Notes: a model not told the origin generated them from the letters alone. Shown: positions 24,100 to 34,670, counted from the stretch's first letter. The stretch is 64,000 bases of DNA from Volvox africanus (GCA_030268105.1 BSDZ01000016.1:875501-939500); one strand, 5' to 3'. Translations and numbers: made by a program.

Positions 24100-24354
24100 C
24101 TACCGGATTGCGTCTACTTCCTCGTTTGAAGGACAGACAGGCAGATAAGTCCTGACAGCTTTCACGAAGTCAGTCCCACTAGCTCCCGCCTGTGTCGCAC
24201 TTTCGCCTTGTCCCTGTGTATCCCTGGCCAGTCTAAAGATCAATTCAGATACAAGCTTCCCTAAAGCGGGGCTCTTCACACCTACCTGCGCTGCAGAAGC
24301 GCCAGAAAGAGCGAATCTGAGTTGTCGTAATTTGGCTTTGAGGACAGATAACAT
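24100..24354 (-). CDS. Small unrecognised ORF, 84 residues
   Basis: An ATG-initiated open frame starting MLSVLKAKLRQLRFALSGAS and ending EEVDAIR with a TAG. The composition looks protein-like: a basic amphipathic start, an Ala/Gly/Ser/Gln-rich middle and no repeats. The stop overlaps a possible donor (CCG/GTAGGG), so this could be the first exon of a longer gene. The N-terminus, rich in Lys, Arg and Leu without acidic residues, would suit an organelle-targeting peptide, but that is inference. It lies about 400 bases upstream of SPCS1 on the same strand. I do not recognise a family. Confidence 0.4.
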   Translation of the reverse strand: MLSVLKAKLRQLRFALSGASAAQVGVKSPALGKLVSELIFRLARDTQGQGESATQAGASGTDFVKAVRTYLPVCPSNEEVDAIR

Positions 24355-25135
24355 ATTTGCGTAATAATAGATTAGTTATAATAGATCTAACGCATATAAC
24401 TTGGACAAGTGGCATGAGACCACTTGCATGCGAGCATTCGTACAATGGTGTCAGTTGTAGAATGCGCGGCAGTTTTGAATAGACGTAAGGCCCCCTTAGG
24501 TGCCAGGCAGCGCTATTTAAGGCGCCCGGATAATTGAGACAGTCACTTTCAATTACGTTCTTCTTCTATTATAGAATACTACTATAATGTAATCGGAGTC
24601 ACCCTAACACCTCGTGCCCTACGGCACCATGACTCGGAGCTCGCCATTACAGCTACACCTGCCAGCTAGGCGACCCCTCTGTTACACTGGATCGAGACCT
24701 TCAAGATCCGAACCCTCGTTTGTCGAGCTCCCCAACTCGCTCAAGCACCAAACCCTCCAAGACAACACAACCCGCGCCTTGAGAAAACTTTTTTCCCACC
24801 CACCCTCCCTACGGCGGCTATTCATCCGACACACACACGACCTCTCAGCTCCAAACGCTTGTGGACCAGGAATCGGCCGCTCATCCGTAAGTCATACACC
24901 TGCCAGCTAGGCGACCCCACTGTTACCCCCGCAGCCGAATCCGTTCTTATACTATCCCCTACTCACCCTTTGCCCATCAACAACTGTCGGTCTATTCGCC
25001 ATTCCTGCTTTACTGACGGCGTAGAATGTAAAGGGAGGATGAGAACGCGGAAAGAAAGATCTCAAGGTATCTTGGTTGGCCCAGAAAGGGGAGGGGTCTG
25101 CGGTGAAAACAGGAAGGTTGCATAGGATGATGAAG
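24355..25135. other. Intergenic region left of the retrotransposon
   Basis: About 780 bases with no supported gene. It holds a 32-bp direct repeat (24654-24685 and 24895-24926) differing at one base. The plus-strand open frame at 24614-24910 spans the first copy and the start of the second and shows no motif. Confidence 0.5.
24654..24685. repeat. 32-bp direct repeat, copy 1 (copy 2 at 24895-24926)
   Basis: Both copies contain cctgccagctaggcgacccc and differ at one base (T versus A) just after it. They lie 241 bases apart in the same orientation. Confidence 0.8.
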
Positions 25136-25140
25136 TGCCT
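25136..25140. repeat. Target site duplication (left), tgcct
   Basis: tgcct directly abuts the left LTR and recurs at 32284-32288 directly after the right LTR. Five bases is normal for Ty3/gypsy integrases. Confidence 0.85.
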
Positions 25141-25562
25141 TGTTGTATATGGTACCCACGAAGGGTGGTATCAAAAGATACCGGTTGTTGTGCCAGAGCC
25201 CGATTAAGTAGAGCCGCCGACTAGGTCGTACTTGAGAGACCATAAGGCCTCGAACCGGGCGTGACCTTCAGAAGTCACCACTACAACCGGTGATTCAGTG
25301 AACCAGGAACCAGATGTTCCACCATTTACCATTCAGGCGGTAAATGGCCCATTCCATACAGGTTATGGAGTAACCGACAGGTTCGGATGTTTCAGGAAAT
25401 CGGTTAGTATTGGTCATCGACAGCCGAGACCAAATCCACAAATCGAATGCCAGATGGGAACATGAAACAGTTAATCTGATAATTAAATATATTATATCAT
25501 AAAATAATAAACAGATAATTATTATACTTAATGAATTACCAAAATGCATTAAGGATACAACA
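25141..25562 (-). repeat. 3' LTR of the chromovirus
   Basis: 422 bases, essentially identical to 31861-32283. An AT-rich stretch (aattaaatatattatatcat, about 25481-25500) could supply the LTR TATA element in the minus direction. Confidence 0.95.
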
Positions 25563-25576
25563 ATTGTTCCCCCTCT
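25563..25576 (-). other. Polypurine tract of the chromovirus
   Basis: On the minus strand AGAGGGGGAACAAT lies directly upstream of the 3' LTR. It is the primer site for plus-strand DNA synthesis in LTR retrotransposons. Confidence 0.75.
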
Positions 25577-25631
25577 AGATGCAGCGTCCCGATGCATGAA
25601 ACGAGAGCAGACAGGTTGAGGTAGGACAGCG

Positions 25632-28600
25632 TCAGAGAGGTCCGTCCTTAGACTGTGCCCGCAGCCTAGCTTCATCAAGCAGGGGTTTCATGTCAGGGGT
25701 GAAGTTACGTGCCGGTTCCCAGCTATTGTGCTCAGACGAATACCCAGACCACTTAACCAGGTACTCATGTACGTTACGCTTACGCCTGCCTTTGCCAACA
25801 CGTCGTGCACGGTAATCCAGGATACGTTCGACAGCATACAGGGTCTGCTTACCCAATAACCAGGTAGAGGGATTAGCTTCCGTAACAGGAGGGATGCTAT
25901 CGTTAGCCTCAGGCAGAGTACCCCGATATGGACGTACGAGAGATACATGAAATGTGGGATGAATGCGTAGGTCAGATGGGAGTTGTAACTCTACAGCCAC
26001 CGACCCTACCATGCGTACGACAGGATAAGGCCCCACAAAGCGCGGTAATAACTTGCGAGACCCATCAGCCAGGGAACGAAGGTTCTTCGTGCTCAACATA
26101 ACCAGCTGGCCCTTAGTGAACGTGACGTCCTTTTTGGACTTGTTATAATAGTCCATAGCCCGTTGCTGTGCAGCTTCCAGGCAAGCTTTAGCGTCAGTTA
26201 GACGGGACACGAAAGACTTAGCAAACGTTTTTGCAGCTGGAACATTTACGTCCAACTCCCGCCAAACAGGCAAAGCAGGATTAAAACCGTAATTCAGGAA
26301 AAACGGACTATTACCAACGGACCGGTTAGTAGCATTATTAATGGCAAACTCAGCAGCGGTTAGGTAGGTATCCCATGCAGTAGGGGTGCGTCCTGCAAAG
26401 TTACGGAGCATATCACCCAGGACACGGTTAACACGCTCTGTTTGCCCATCAGATTGGGGGTGGTAGGCGGTGGACAGGTTCACCCGCATTCCTACCAGAG
26501 TCCCCAGGGCGCCCCAAAACTTACTTGCAAATTGAGTGCCGCGGTCAGATACCACGGACTTGGGGACCCCATGCAAACGTACCACATTGTCGAAAAATAG
26601 ACGGGCCGTTTGCTCAAGTGTGCAGGATGATGTCGTGGGGGCCAGGTGGACCATCTTGGTGAAACGGTCGACCAGGACCAGCACGGCATCGTATCCTCCC
26701 TCAGTTTTGGGCAGCGCAACAATAAAGTCCATAGAGACGCTTTCCCACGGAGCGTCAGGAATAGGAAGAGGTTGGAGATGCCCATGTGCTTTACCAGACT
26801 GGGCCTTATTGCGCTGGCACAGGTCGCAACAGAGGACATAATTTTCGGTGTCCTTAGCCATGCGGGGCCACCAGAATTGACGCCGCAAAAGCTCTAGTAA
26901 CCGCGTGCAGCCAGGATGCCCAGCAAGAGGGCCGTCATGAAAACGTGAGAGAAGTTCACGACGTAATGAATCGTCGTTAGGTACGACAATCTGACGGTGG
27001 GATCCTTCCGATCGGATCCATAAGCCATGCTCCTGTACCAAGTGCCCCGTGTTGTTGTGAATTGTGAACCACGGGTCGGCTGCATAAGCCTGTTTCAAGC
27101 GCTTGGTAAAATCGGAGGGCACGAAGTTAGGTTTTGCCTGAGACCTACTCCGTGTGCTTACCGCCAGAATGGCTGCATGCAGTGAGGGGTGCCTACTGAG
27201 AGCATCAGCTATGTTAAGTGAGCCGCTCAGGTACTCCCAATCAAAGTTAAACCGTGCCAGGTATTCCATCCAGCGGGCCTGGCGTCGGTTAAGGGAGGGC
27301 ACACCTTGCAGAAACGTAAGGGGTTTGTGATCAGTCTTGAGGGCAAAAGGCCGGCCCTCAAGGTAACATCGCCATTCCTTCAAGGCATGTAGGACCGCCA
27401 GAAATTCCTGTTCCCCAGTGGTATAACGGGTTTTAGCCCCCGAAAACTTCTTACTCGTGTATGCAATGGGGCGTCCCTGCTGCAACAGAACTGCCCCCAT
27501 CCCATGTATAGATGCCTCAGTTATGACCTCTACACGGAACGGCAATGAGTAGTCAGGGAAGTGCAGGATAATATCATCAGAGATAGCACGCTTCAAAGCA
27601 TCAAAAGCTTCTTGGCATGCGGGGGTCCAGGCCTCAGGTGACGAGAAGGCTCCCTTACGTGTGAGGTTTGTTAGCGGTGCAGCAATGACTGAGTAGCGCT
27701 CTATGAACTTACGAAAGTAGTTGGTCAGGCCCAAAAACTTACGCAGTTCCTGAAGGTTGGAGGGCACTGGCCAATCCCGAACAACAGCAGTTTTCCGGGG
27801 GTCCATCCGTATGCCACCCTGAGACACTATATGCCCCAGATACTCCACCTGTGGTTGTGCCCAGTGGCACTTAGAACGCTTAGCATACAGCTGCTCACGC
27901 CGCAGAACCTCAAAGACCAGGCGGAGGTGTTGTATGTGCTCCTCACGGGTCTTTGAAAACACCAGGATATCGTCCAGATAACAGATGACGAATTTGTCGA
28001 TGTATGGCCTGAAGATGCGGTCCATGACGGCTTGGAACGTTGCAGGGGCGTTCGTCAGTCCGAAACTAAGGACGGTATATTCAAAATGGCCAAACGGCGT
28101 ACTGAAAGCCGTTTTAGGGATGTCAGATTCTGCTATACGAATCTGATTATACCCCTGCTGGAGGTCAATAGAGCTAAAGAATGCAGAATCTTTTAGCTTA
28201 TCCAGCAGATCATCGACACGTGGGAGGGAGTAACGGTTCTTAACTGTTGCGGCATTTAACCCCCTATAGTCAATGCACATTCTCAGAGTCCCATCCTTCT
28301 TTCCCACAAACAGAATAGGGGCGGAGTATGGGGATGTGCTTGGCCGTATCATACCTTTTTTCAGCAGCTCAGTAACCTGTCGTTTGACCTCGTCCAGCTC
28401 CAAGGGGCTTAGCCGATACATGGGGCGGGAAACGGGTACTGCACCAGGCACCAAAGGTATGGTGTGATCCACAGGCCGCATTGGAGGCTTACCAGGGACC
28501 TCCTGGAATATATCTGCATATTCCTGTAACAGGGCCTCAAGCTCAGGGTCAGTGGCATCAGCTGGGATAGAAGTTGCATTCAGGTACAACTTGGGCCGTA

Positions 28601-29702
28601 CTAGTAAAGCATGGGCCCCCTTGCGAATCATGCGAACTGCTGCTTTTCTGCCAACAACTTCAGGTTCAGTGTGCTGACAGATAGCAGTGGTTGCATAATT
28701 AAAGCAAGGCGCAGGTGTCATCTGATCTGGTGGCTGTCCGGCAGTAGTAAAGGGTACCTTGCAGACTAGATTCCCCTTGCGCAGGCGCAAAGATTTAGAC
28801 TCATAGTCAAGGACAGCCTCATACTGTGCTAGCGTGGAAGAACCCAAGATATACGTGGCAGCGTCAGTTAGCTCAGGCAACACGTATGGGCGGACATTTA
28901 ACCTTAAAGGACCTGCAGATAGACGAAGATTAACCTGCCCCAAGATAACCTGCTTACCCCCATCAGCAAGGGTAACTTCTGACCAGGAGCATGTGCTAGG
29001 TTTCAGGCCAAGCTGCGTAACCACTGATGCCGAAATGAAATCATCACTGGCTCCAGAGTCGGCTAGGGCGGTGAACGTACGACCTGCCGTACTTACGGTG
29101 ATCAGAGGTACGCCAGCACCTATCAGGGCAGCAGCTTTAGGCAAGCAGAGAACTGAAATACAGGGTTCAGTCTCAGGCAAGCCCTCCTGAACCGGTTTAG
29201 GAGCAGCAAACCAGACGTCAACAGAGTATGGGCTTCCAGGGAGCTGAACGACCTCACCTGCCATATCAAGGCTATGGAAAAGAGTCGTCCCTGGATTAAA
29301 CCTTAAGACCCGTTGCATTCCCGACAGAAAAGAAGGGTTGCGTCGGGACACATACTCAGGCAGCAAGATGCATGCTGAGGTATCAGGGTGTTGACGTTTG
29401 CATGCCCTAAAGTGAGCTAATTGCTTCTGTAGCTCGCAGAGTGAAGAGGGAGTGAACAAGATAGTATGCCCACCCAAGTTAGCGGAGGATAGGGGGCGAC
29501 CTTGAGGCTCAAACAGATTACAAAAGCCATCAAAGCCGGCACGGATAGTTCGTGCATCAAAAGAAAAACGTCTCCCTATCACCTGCTCCACTTGGTTTAA
29601 AACAGAGGGCAAAAGAGCCCGTACTGCACGGCACTTTGCTACCATCTGGCCCACAACAAAGACCCCAGGTGGTGATCCCTCTATACCAGCCTGGGCAAGT
29701 TC
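25632..29702 (-). CDS. pol: Chromovirus pol: protease, RT, RNase H, integrase, chromodomain
   Basis: The frame is open from just after the gag TAG (29703-29705) to 25632, over 1350 codons. Numbering here starts at the GTG at 29654; the first ATG is three codons later, so pol probably depends on translation of the upstream gag frame. Aspartic protease: ALADSGASDDF near 199. Reverse transcriptase about 395-590: MCIDYRGLNAATV and the catalytic YLDD near 557. RNase H about 660-800: ITEASIHGMGAVL near 713, where most relatives have TDAS, then TDHKPLTFLQ. Integrase: an HHCC zinc site with GHPGCTRLL and CDLCQRNKA near 910-955, then a DD35E core with MDFIVALP, VSDRGTQF and DGQTERVNR (35 residues between the second Asp and the Glu). 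Chromodomain about 1245-1300: YAVERILDYR, EYLVKWSGYSSEHNSWEP. Product of a genomic retrotransposon. Confidence 0.95.
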   Translation of the reverse strand, partial: ELAQAGIEGSPPGVFVVGQMVAKCRAVRALLPSVLNQVEQVIGRRFSFDARTIRAGFDGFCNLFEPQGRPLSSANLGGHTILFTPSSLCELQKQLAHFRACKRQHPDTSACILLPEYVSRRNPSFLSGMQRVLRFNPGTTLFHSLDMAGEVVQLPGSPYSVDVWFAAPKPVQEGLPETEPCISVLCLPKAAALIGAGVPLITVSTAGRTFTALADSGASDDFISASVVTQLGLKPSTCSWSEVTLADGGKQVILGQVNLRLSAGPLRLNVRPYVLPELTDAATYILGSSTLAQYEAVLDYESKSLRLRKGNLVCKVPFTTAGQPPDQMTPAPCFNYATTAICQHTEPEVVGRKAAVRMIRKGAHALLVRPKLYLNATSIPADATDPELEALLQEYADIFQEVPGKPPMRPVDHTIPLVPGAVPVSRPMYRLSPLELDEVKRQVTELLKKGMIRPSTSPYSAPILFVGKKDGTLRMCIDYRGLNAATVKNRYSLPRVDDLLDKLKDSAFFSSIDLQQGYNQIRIAESDIPKTAFSTPFGHFEYTVLSFGLTNAPATFQAVMDRIFRPYIDKFVICYLDDILVFSKTREEHIQHLRLVFEVLRREQLYAKRSKCHWAQPQVEYLGHIVSQGGIRMDPRKTAVVRDWPVPSNLQELRKFLGLTNYFRKFIERYSVIAAPLTNLTRKGAFSSPEAWTPACQEAFDALKRAISDDIILHFPDYSLPFRVEVITEASIHGMGAVLLQQGRPIAYTSKKFSGAKTRYTTGEQEFLAVLHALKEWRCYLEGRPFALKTDHKPLTFLQGVPSLNRRQARWMEYLARFNFDWEYLSGSLNIADALSRHPSLHAAILAVSTRSRSQAKPNFVPSDFTKRLKQAYAADPWFTIHNNTGHLVQEHGLWIRSEGSHRQIVVPNDDSLRRELLSRFHDGPLAGHPGCTRLLELLRRQFWWPRMAKDTENYVLCCDLCQRNKAQSGKAHGHLQPLPIPDAPWESVSMDFIVALPKTEGGYDAVLVLVDRFTKMVHLAPTTSSCTLEQTARLFFDNVVRLHGVPKSVVSDRGTQFASKFWGALGTLVGMRVNLSTAYHPQSDGQTERVNRVLGDMLRNFAGRTPTAWDTYLTAAEFAINNATNRSVGNSPFFLNYGFNPALPVWRELDVNVPAAKTFAKSFVSRLTDAKACLEAAQQRAMDYYNKSKKDVTFTKGQLVMLSTKNLRSLADGSRKLLPRFVGPYPVVRMVGSVAVELQLPSDLRIHPTFHVSLVRPYRGTLPEANDSIPPVTEANPSTWLLGKQTLYAVERILDYRARRVGKGRRKRNVHEYLVKWSGYSSEHNSWEPARNFTPDMKPLLDEARLRAQSKDGPL

Positions 29703-31082
29703 CTAGTGGTCCTTACCCTTATTTTTCTCCGCCCCCAGCATTGGGCAGGAGTCGACCCTATGTTGGTCGGAACCGCAACGGAGGCACATCCCATGTTGTT
29801 TACGAAAATGGAACTCCCGTCTAGTACATTTGAATGTGGTTAGATACTCCGCCAGGTTCTGCTTAGGCCCCTTCTTCTGCACGTGGCCCCCTTTTGGGGC
29901 CAAGTGCCTCCCCTGCTGTCCGCCGCCCCTCTTAGACTTACCGGCGCCCTTAACCTGCCGCGGCTGATCCTCGTGCCCGGTGATGCCTGGACGAACGGAT
30001 GCAGCCCGCGGTTTTTTGGTCGGGGGCGCCGGGGTCTCCTCGTCAGGGTCGTCGCAGGCCATGTCCTGTACCGACAGCATGTTCATTTTGGGACGGGCCA
30101 GTTTGTCAGATTCCCGTCGGGCCAGTAACCTAAGTTCAGCTCCCAGGGAGAACTGAACCAAGTCTGTATATGACTTAAAGGTTTTACCCGACAGGTCAGT
30201 TGCACAGTCCCCACTAAGGTCGGATGAGAGGCCCTGCTGAAACCAAAACACACGCTCACTATCAGACAGGTCCGCAATGGGCGTGACAAGAGCCTCAAAG
30301 CGGCTCTGATAGGCAGAGACAGTTTCTCCAGGGCGCATGCGGTATTTGCCAGCATTTAATTTCAGGCGTGCCTCAGTGTCACGTGACTGGACCTGGGGTG
30401 CAAAACGGACAAGCAGTGCTTCTAGCAGTTCCTCAGATGTATAGGAATCCCTTGCGTTAGTCCATTGATCGTGCCATAATCTTGCCGCGCCTTCAAAGGC
30501 AGTGGCCAAGAAAAGACGGCGCGTAGAGTCCTGTTGACCCCCACGGGCTGTGGCAAAGTAGTTCCTAACATTACGGACAAAGGCCCGTGTTAGAGGCGCA
30601 GCAACTCATCCTAAATCAGAAAGCTTAACATCCATAGGGATATTCAGCTTAGGCACTGCGATCGCTATTTTTATCACCTCGTCCTCATGTCCAGTATGAG
30701 GAGGCCCAGGTGGCCTGGAAGAGGTGCCCGCAACAGCAGCACAAGTTGTTGCGGCAGCAGCGGGAGCCATCCCAGGAATATCCACGGCACCAGGTGTCAA
30801 ATGGTTTGACACTACAGCAGGGCCATGAACATAAAAAGGGGATGGGGCATAAATAGGTGATGTAGGTGCCTCAGGGGATGCTGTGCCGCCTTGCCTGGGA
30901 ATAGGTGAAGGCTGGTTCGGAAGGTCGATACCACCTGCCACAGCAGCATTTGGTGGCTGTGTCAACCTAGAGAGCCATTCCCACCTATTCGCTTGGCTAG
31001 CATTAGCAGCAATCCGGCCAACAAACTGAAAGGTGTTGGCAGCAAGAGCCGAGACAGCATTCGCTAAGTTCGAGGCTTGCAT
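29703..31082 (-). pseudogene. gag: Chromovirus gag with an internal in-frame TGA
   Basis: Structural (nucleocapsid-like) protein of the element. One frame runs from ATG at 31082 to TAG at 29703-29705 but is broken by TGA at 30606-30608, which splits it into a 158-codon N-terminal part (Pro/Ala-rich, MQASNLANAV start) and a C-terminal part of about 300 codons. The latter has the retrotransposon gag fold region (RLWHDQWTNARDSY; YQSRFEAL) and ends with a CCHC zinc knuckle CLRCGSDQHRVDSC near 29790-29750. The frame is the same before and after the TGA and also continues into pol after the TAG. The TGA is most simply a nonsense mutation; readthrough cannot be excluded. Confidence 0.85.
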
Positions 31083-31860
31083 ATTGTATGCCTGAAAGCC
31101 TAACAGATCGAACTGCGAGTGACTGTTCTGGCGAAAGGCAAAGCAAAGGCAAGGACCAGGGCCTACCCAACGCTTGGATGCCTTCGATGAACTTCAAAAA
31201 TTTTGAAGTCCGCGCGTGAAGTTGATTTGCGATGGATCGGAGTGACTGGGCAGAAGTGCCGCTCCGACGGGTCTGAGGTGTTGACACTGCAGAAGCACTC
31301 ACGGCGGTTGGAACAAACACAATACCTTTCAAGTAATAGAGATATATATGTATTAGTGAAAGCCGAAGTGAATTCACGAAGTCGACTCCTTGTTGGATTC
31401 GATGTGAAGGTACTATCGAACCCGCAACTACAGGGATTCCTCAGCAAAACTGCAATACAAGTTCTAGATAGAAAGCAGTGTTGCAGGAAGATATTACCTA
31501 ACAGAGAAGGCAGAATTGTCTAGGTCGCGAGCCACGTTGACCGCGACTTACTTAGAGATTGACTTTAACAGAAAGCACAGCCGAACTCACAGAGAGCAGG
31601 TTCTAAGTGTCACTAGACTAATTTCGTGAATATTACAGACCGGTGGTAGCCGCAGCGAAAATGGCGGCGCTCAGCTCCTCAGGCAATGTCTCCATGTCCA
31701 GAGGGATGTCGGCAGGAGGAAGATCGTGGTCGATGTCCATTTATAAAAGGGCAGCTTGAGTGGCTTGAGCAGTTACCACAGAAAGACTTGAGAAGGCTTG
31801 AAAAGATTTCAGCGGAAGACTTGACGAGACGTCCCAGGGAGGAACAGTCTCGATACCAGC
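31083..31860 (-). other. Chromovirus 5' leader
   Basis: About 780 bases between the 5' LTR and gag in the element's orientation. It should contain the packaging and leader region. A plus-strand open frame (31686-31928) crosses it and the LTR and is not considered a gene. Confidence 0.6.
31845..31858 (-). other. Primer binding site of the chromovirus
   Basis: On the minus strand TGGTATCGAGACTG starts two bases inside the 5' LTR. TGGTATC fits the complement of the 3' end of initiator tRNA-Met, the common plant PBS; the following bases differ from the land-plant form, so the primer tRNA remains inferred. Confidence 0.65.
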
Positions 31861-32283
31861 TTGTTGTATATGGTACCCACGAAGGGTGGTATCAAAAGAT
31901 ACCGGTTGTTGTGCCAGAGCCCGATTAAGTAGAGCCGCCGACTAGGTCGTACTTGAGAGACCATAAGGCCTCGAACCGGGCGTGACCTTCAGAAGTCACC
32001 ACTACAACCGGTGATTCAGTGAACCAGGAACCAGATGTTCCACCATTTACCATTCAGGCGGTAAATGGCCCATTCCATACAGGTTATGGAGTAACCGACA
32101 GGTTCGGATGTTTCAGGAAATCGGTTAGTATTGGTCATCGACAGCCGAGACCAAATCCACAAATCGAATGCCAGATGGGAACATGAAACAGTTAATCTGA
32201 TAATTAAATATATTATATCATAAAATAATAAACAGATAATTATTATACTTAATGAATTACCAAAATGCATTAAGGATACAACA
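31861..32283 (-). repeat. 5' LTR of the chromovirus
   Basis: 423 bases. Line-by-line comparison with 25141-25562 shows one extra C near 31921 and no other difference. Confidence 0.95.
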
Positions 32284-32288
32284 TGCCT
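32284..32288. repeat. Target site duplication (right), tgcct
   Basis: Matches 25136-25140 and directly abuts the right LTR. Confidence 0.85.
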
Positions 32289-34504
32289 AGAGGTGAAGGG
32301 ATGCAGAGCCGCGGAGGGCGGAGGGCTGGCGGGTTTCAGTTGCTGTTGGGTCTTCTGACGCTGAGCCAGCAATCTCTTTCCTAATCAGTTGCTGTTGGGT
32401 CAAATGACAGACATCCGTCCACCTCCTGGAGGGATTTAGGGTTTTTTGGGGCAGCCTTTCCTTGTCTCCTGTCGCTCGTTAATGTAAATCTGTGCTTGAA
32501 AGGTGGTAAATGAGAAACTGTTTATGCCTGGTTCCGGTGCATGACCTGCACCAAAACCCGGGTCCATGTTCGCCCCGCCCATTAACCTGATTGATGGTAA
32601 TGACAAGGGGCCGCACGTAGCATTGTCGCTTAGGAAGCCACCCGTCCACCCAGGAATACTTCTTCTATCGGGGGAGATCGGGTATTACCGTCTGAGGCTT
32701 ACGATCGCAAGCAGGCTAGTCGGGGGCAGCAGGGTGGAAATTGTCATCTGAAACTTGGACGTACCGTGTGGTCCGAGCTCGTCTGTGAAATTGGTGTTGT
32801 GACCCAGCTGGCCGTTTGCGCTGACCGTTAATCAGAAAGGAAGCACTTAATGAGTGTGAAGCCGAATTATCATATCATACTGAATAACATTACGGAATAT
32901 TGCAGCTGCCTTCACTTTTGTCGCCCATCGGTCTGGGTACACAAGCCCCAACTGCCTCAATCAACAACACATCCAGCCACCCACCCCGGCAGGCGTGTTC
33001 ATCCTAAACGCCGCTACCCACTAACTGGTCCCCTAAACCACCTGCTTTATGACATGCATATGCAAGACCTTGGTCATGACCTTGCGCTTTTCCCATTCAA
33101 GTCCAAGGAACATACAGCCGGGGAAGCATGGCCCAGCGCAAACCGATTGTGCACGGGGGCTCCTTCTGGACGTCTTCGAGTGTGTCCTCAGATGAAAGCG
33201 AAACAAAATAATAGTTTTATGATATCTTTAATGAAAAAACAAATTATTGGTGCGAGTAGAATATCTGAGTGTTAGCAGTGAGGACGGAGGCAAACGCTGT
33301 AACATCGGATTCGTGCATTAGCTCGTGCTAGGCGATCCAACGCAGCCTCTTATGCAAACCAAACGCAATGCGTTAGGAATTGTGTATGGGATACACGAGT
33401 CTAACGCGCAACAACGCAAGCTCTAACGTGCCCAGCTAGATCCTAAGGTACGTGTTAGGCCGAATGCTTCACTTGGATTAGCTTGCTGAAGTTCAAGCTC
33501 GTTACGGCTAGAGTACCCGACTGACGTTATTTGGCGGGGTGAACCATCCTTCACCTACAGTCCAATCATTATAAAAACAGACACCATCCACAACTTTTCC
33601 AAACTCTCCAACCACATCCCATGATCCACAACGGATAGCCCGAGCCCTTACCGAGTCCTGCCTATACCTGAGCTGAGCGCACTTAGCTCCCCGTTGACAC
33701 CCTTCCTCCAGGGCCTCCATGAACGCAGAACTCGTCTCCTAGGCTCCCAAGATATAAATCCACTGGCTCCTCATAGGCTAGGTGAAACAGAATTCTGGAG
33801 GGCTTCGAAGCCCTCCTCACTCTTAAGCCCCTACGTGAGGCCCCCAATTACGGGTACTACCACCCTCCCCTACCTTCCACACACGATGTAGAGAGCTTCC
33901 ACCGTGTATCTAAGGGTTGATAGCTGCCGCCACCGCCCTTGCATCCGGACCCTGTCCGACCACGCACGGCCCCAGACAACCACACGCGCATTCAGACCAT
34001 GTAAGGGCTTGGCGACCTAAAACCGTGAACACCACAGATCCACAGCATTAATGAAAAACCACCAAGAAGCTGAAACTCAGTAAGGCTTCTGCTGCGTTGT
34101 AAACGTTGTCCCGTTGATCCGTCAAGTAGGGAGGTAATAACTAACTAACAATCGTGGGCCACATCCCGACCATGGACCATTCACCCAGCAGAATAACGAG
34201 GAAAGAAGGATAGTCAGGCGGGCGGGAACTGCCCATACCAGACAGGCCTTATTCTATCGTACGATATGCGATCTTCCTCAATTGACTCTCAGTTGGCAAT
34301 AAGAACAAAATGGTAAGGACGCACCATGAGGATTTGCCCCGGTTCGGATCCTACTGTTAGCAATCCGATGCAGGTAGTCTAGCCGTGTACGTTAGCAAAT
34401 GCAGGGATCTTGCCTTCCACGATGGTAACTCAGCCTGCCTCTGGAATGTGAGGAAATGTCCATGAGAACGTTAGGTATAATCTGGAGTTATAGGCGAATT
34501 CCCA
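32289..34504. other. Intergenic region between the retrotransposon and the satellite
   Basis: About 2.2 kb. A 16-bp direct repeat (cagttgctgttgggtc) occurs at about 32335 and 32387. A short minus-strand frame near 33735-33508 (MEALEEGCQRGAKC to VDGVCFYNDWTVGEGW) follows a CCTAG acceptor and looks protein-like, but I do not recognise it; it could be a fragment of a transposon gene. Otherwise nothing is supported. Confidence 0.45.
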
Positions 34505-34670
34505 CATAACTTCAGCACCAACTCCCGCACACCAACACCTCTAAACGACTCCTGTACCAGCGGTACCAACTCCCGTACTGACATACGCTGGTCTGACTTG
34601 AACTCCCGTACTTCCTGTACCGACACACATCTGCCCGGTACTAACTCCCGTGCTATCGACTTCCGTACAA
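34505..34670. repeat. Degenerate ACTCCCGTAC repeat cluster
   Basis: Five or so copies of a loose (A)ACTCCCGTAC unit, spaced about 30-50 bases, several preceded by TACC or followed by GAC. It lies about 300 bases left of the large satellite and is unrelated to its 9-mer. Confidence 0.65.

Larger units (their letters stand above)
25141..32283 (-). mobile_element. Complete Ty3/gypsy chromovirus (LTR retrotransposon), about 7.1 kb
   Basis: Element transcribed on the minus strand. In its own orientation the order is 5' LTR (32283-31861), PBS, leader, gag, pol (protease, reverse transcriptase, RNase H, integrase, chromodomain), polypurine tract and 3' LTR (25562-25141). It is flanked by a 5-bp duplication of tgcct. 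The LTRs begin TGTTGTAT and end ATACAACA-like, and match throughout except for one single-base indel that I could see. The integrase C-terminal chromodomain places it among chromoviruses, which tend to target heterochromatin. In-frame stops within gag and between gag and pol may make this copy defective or may reflect readthrough expression. It sits about 2.7 kb from the satellite. Confidence 0.97.

Noticed and set aside
31686..31928. 80-codon plus-strand frame crossing the retrotransposon leader and LTR
   Set aside because: Antisense to the element and runs into the LTR; no independent evidence.
32850..33275. 141-codon plus-strand frame right of the retrotransposon
   Set aside because: Composition is not protein-like, no recognisable motif, no supporting context.
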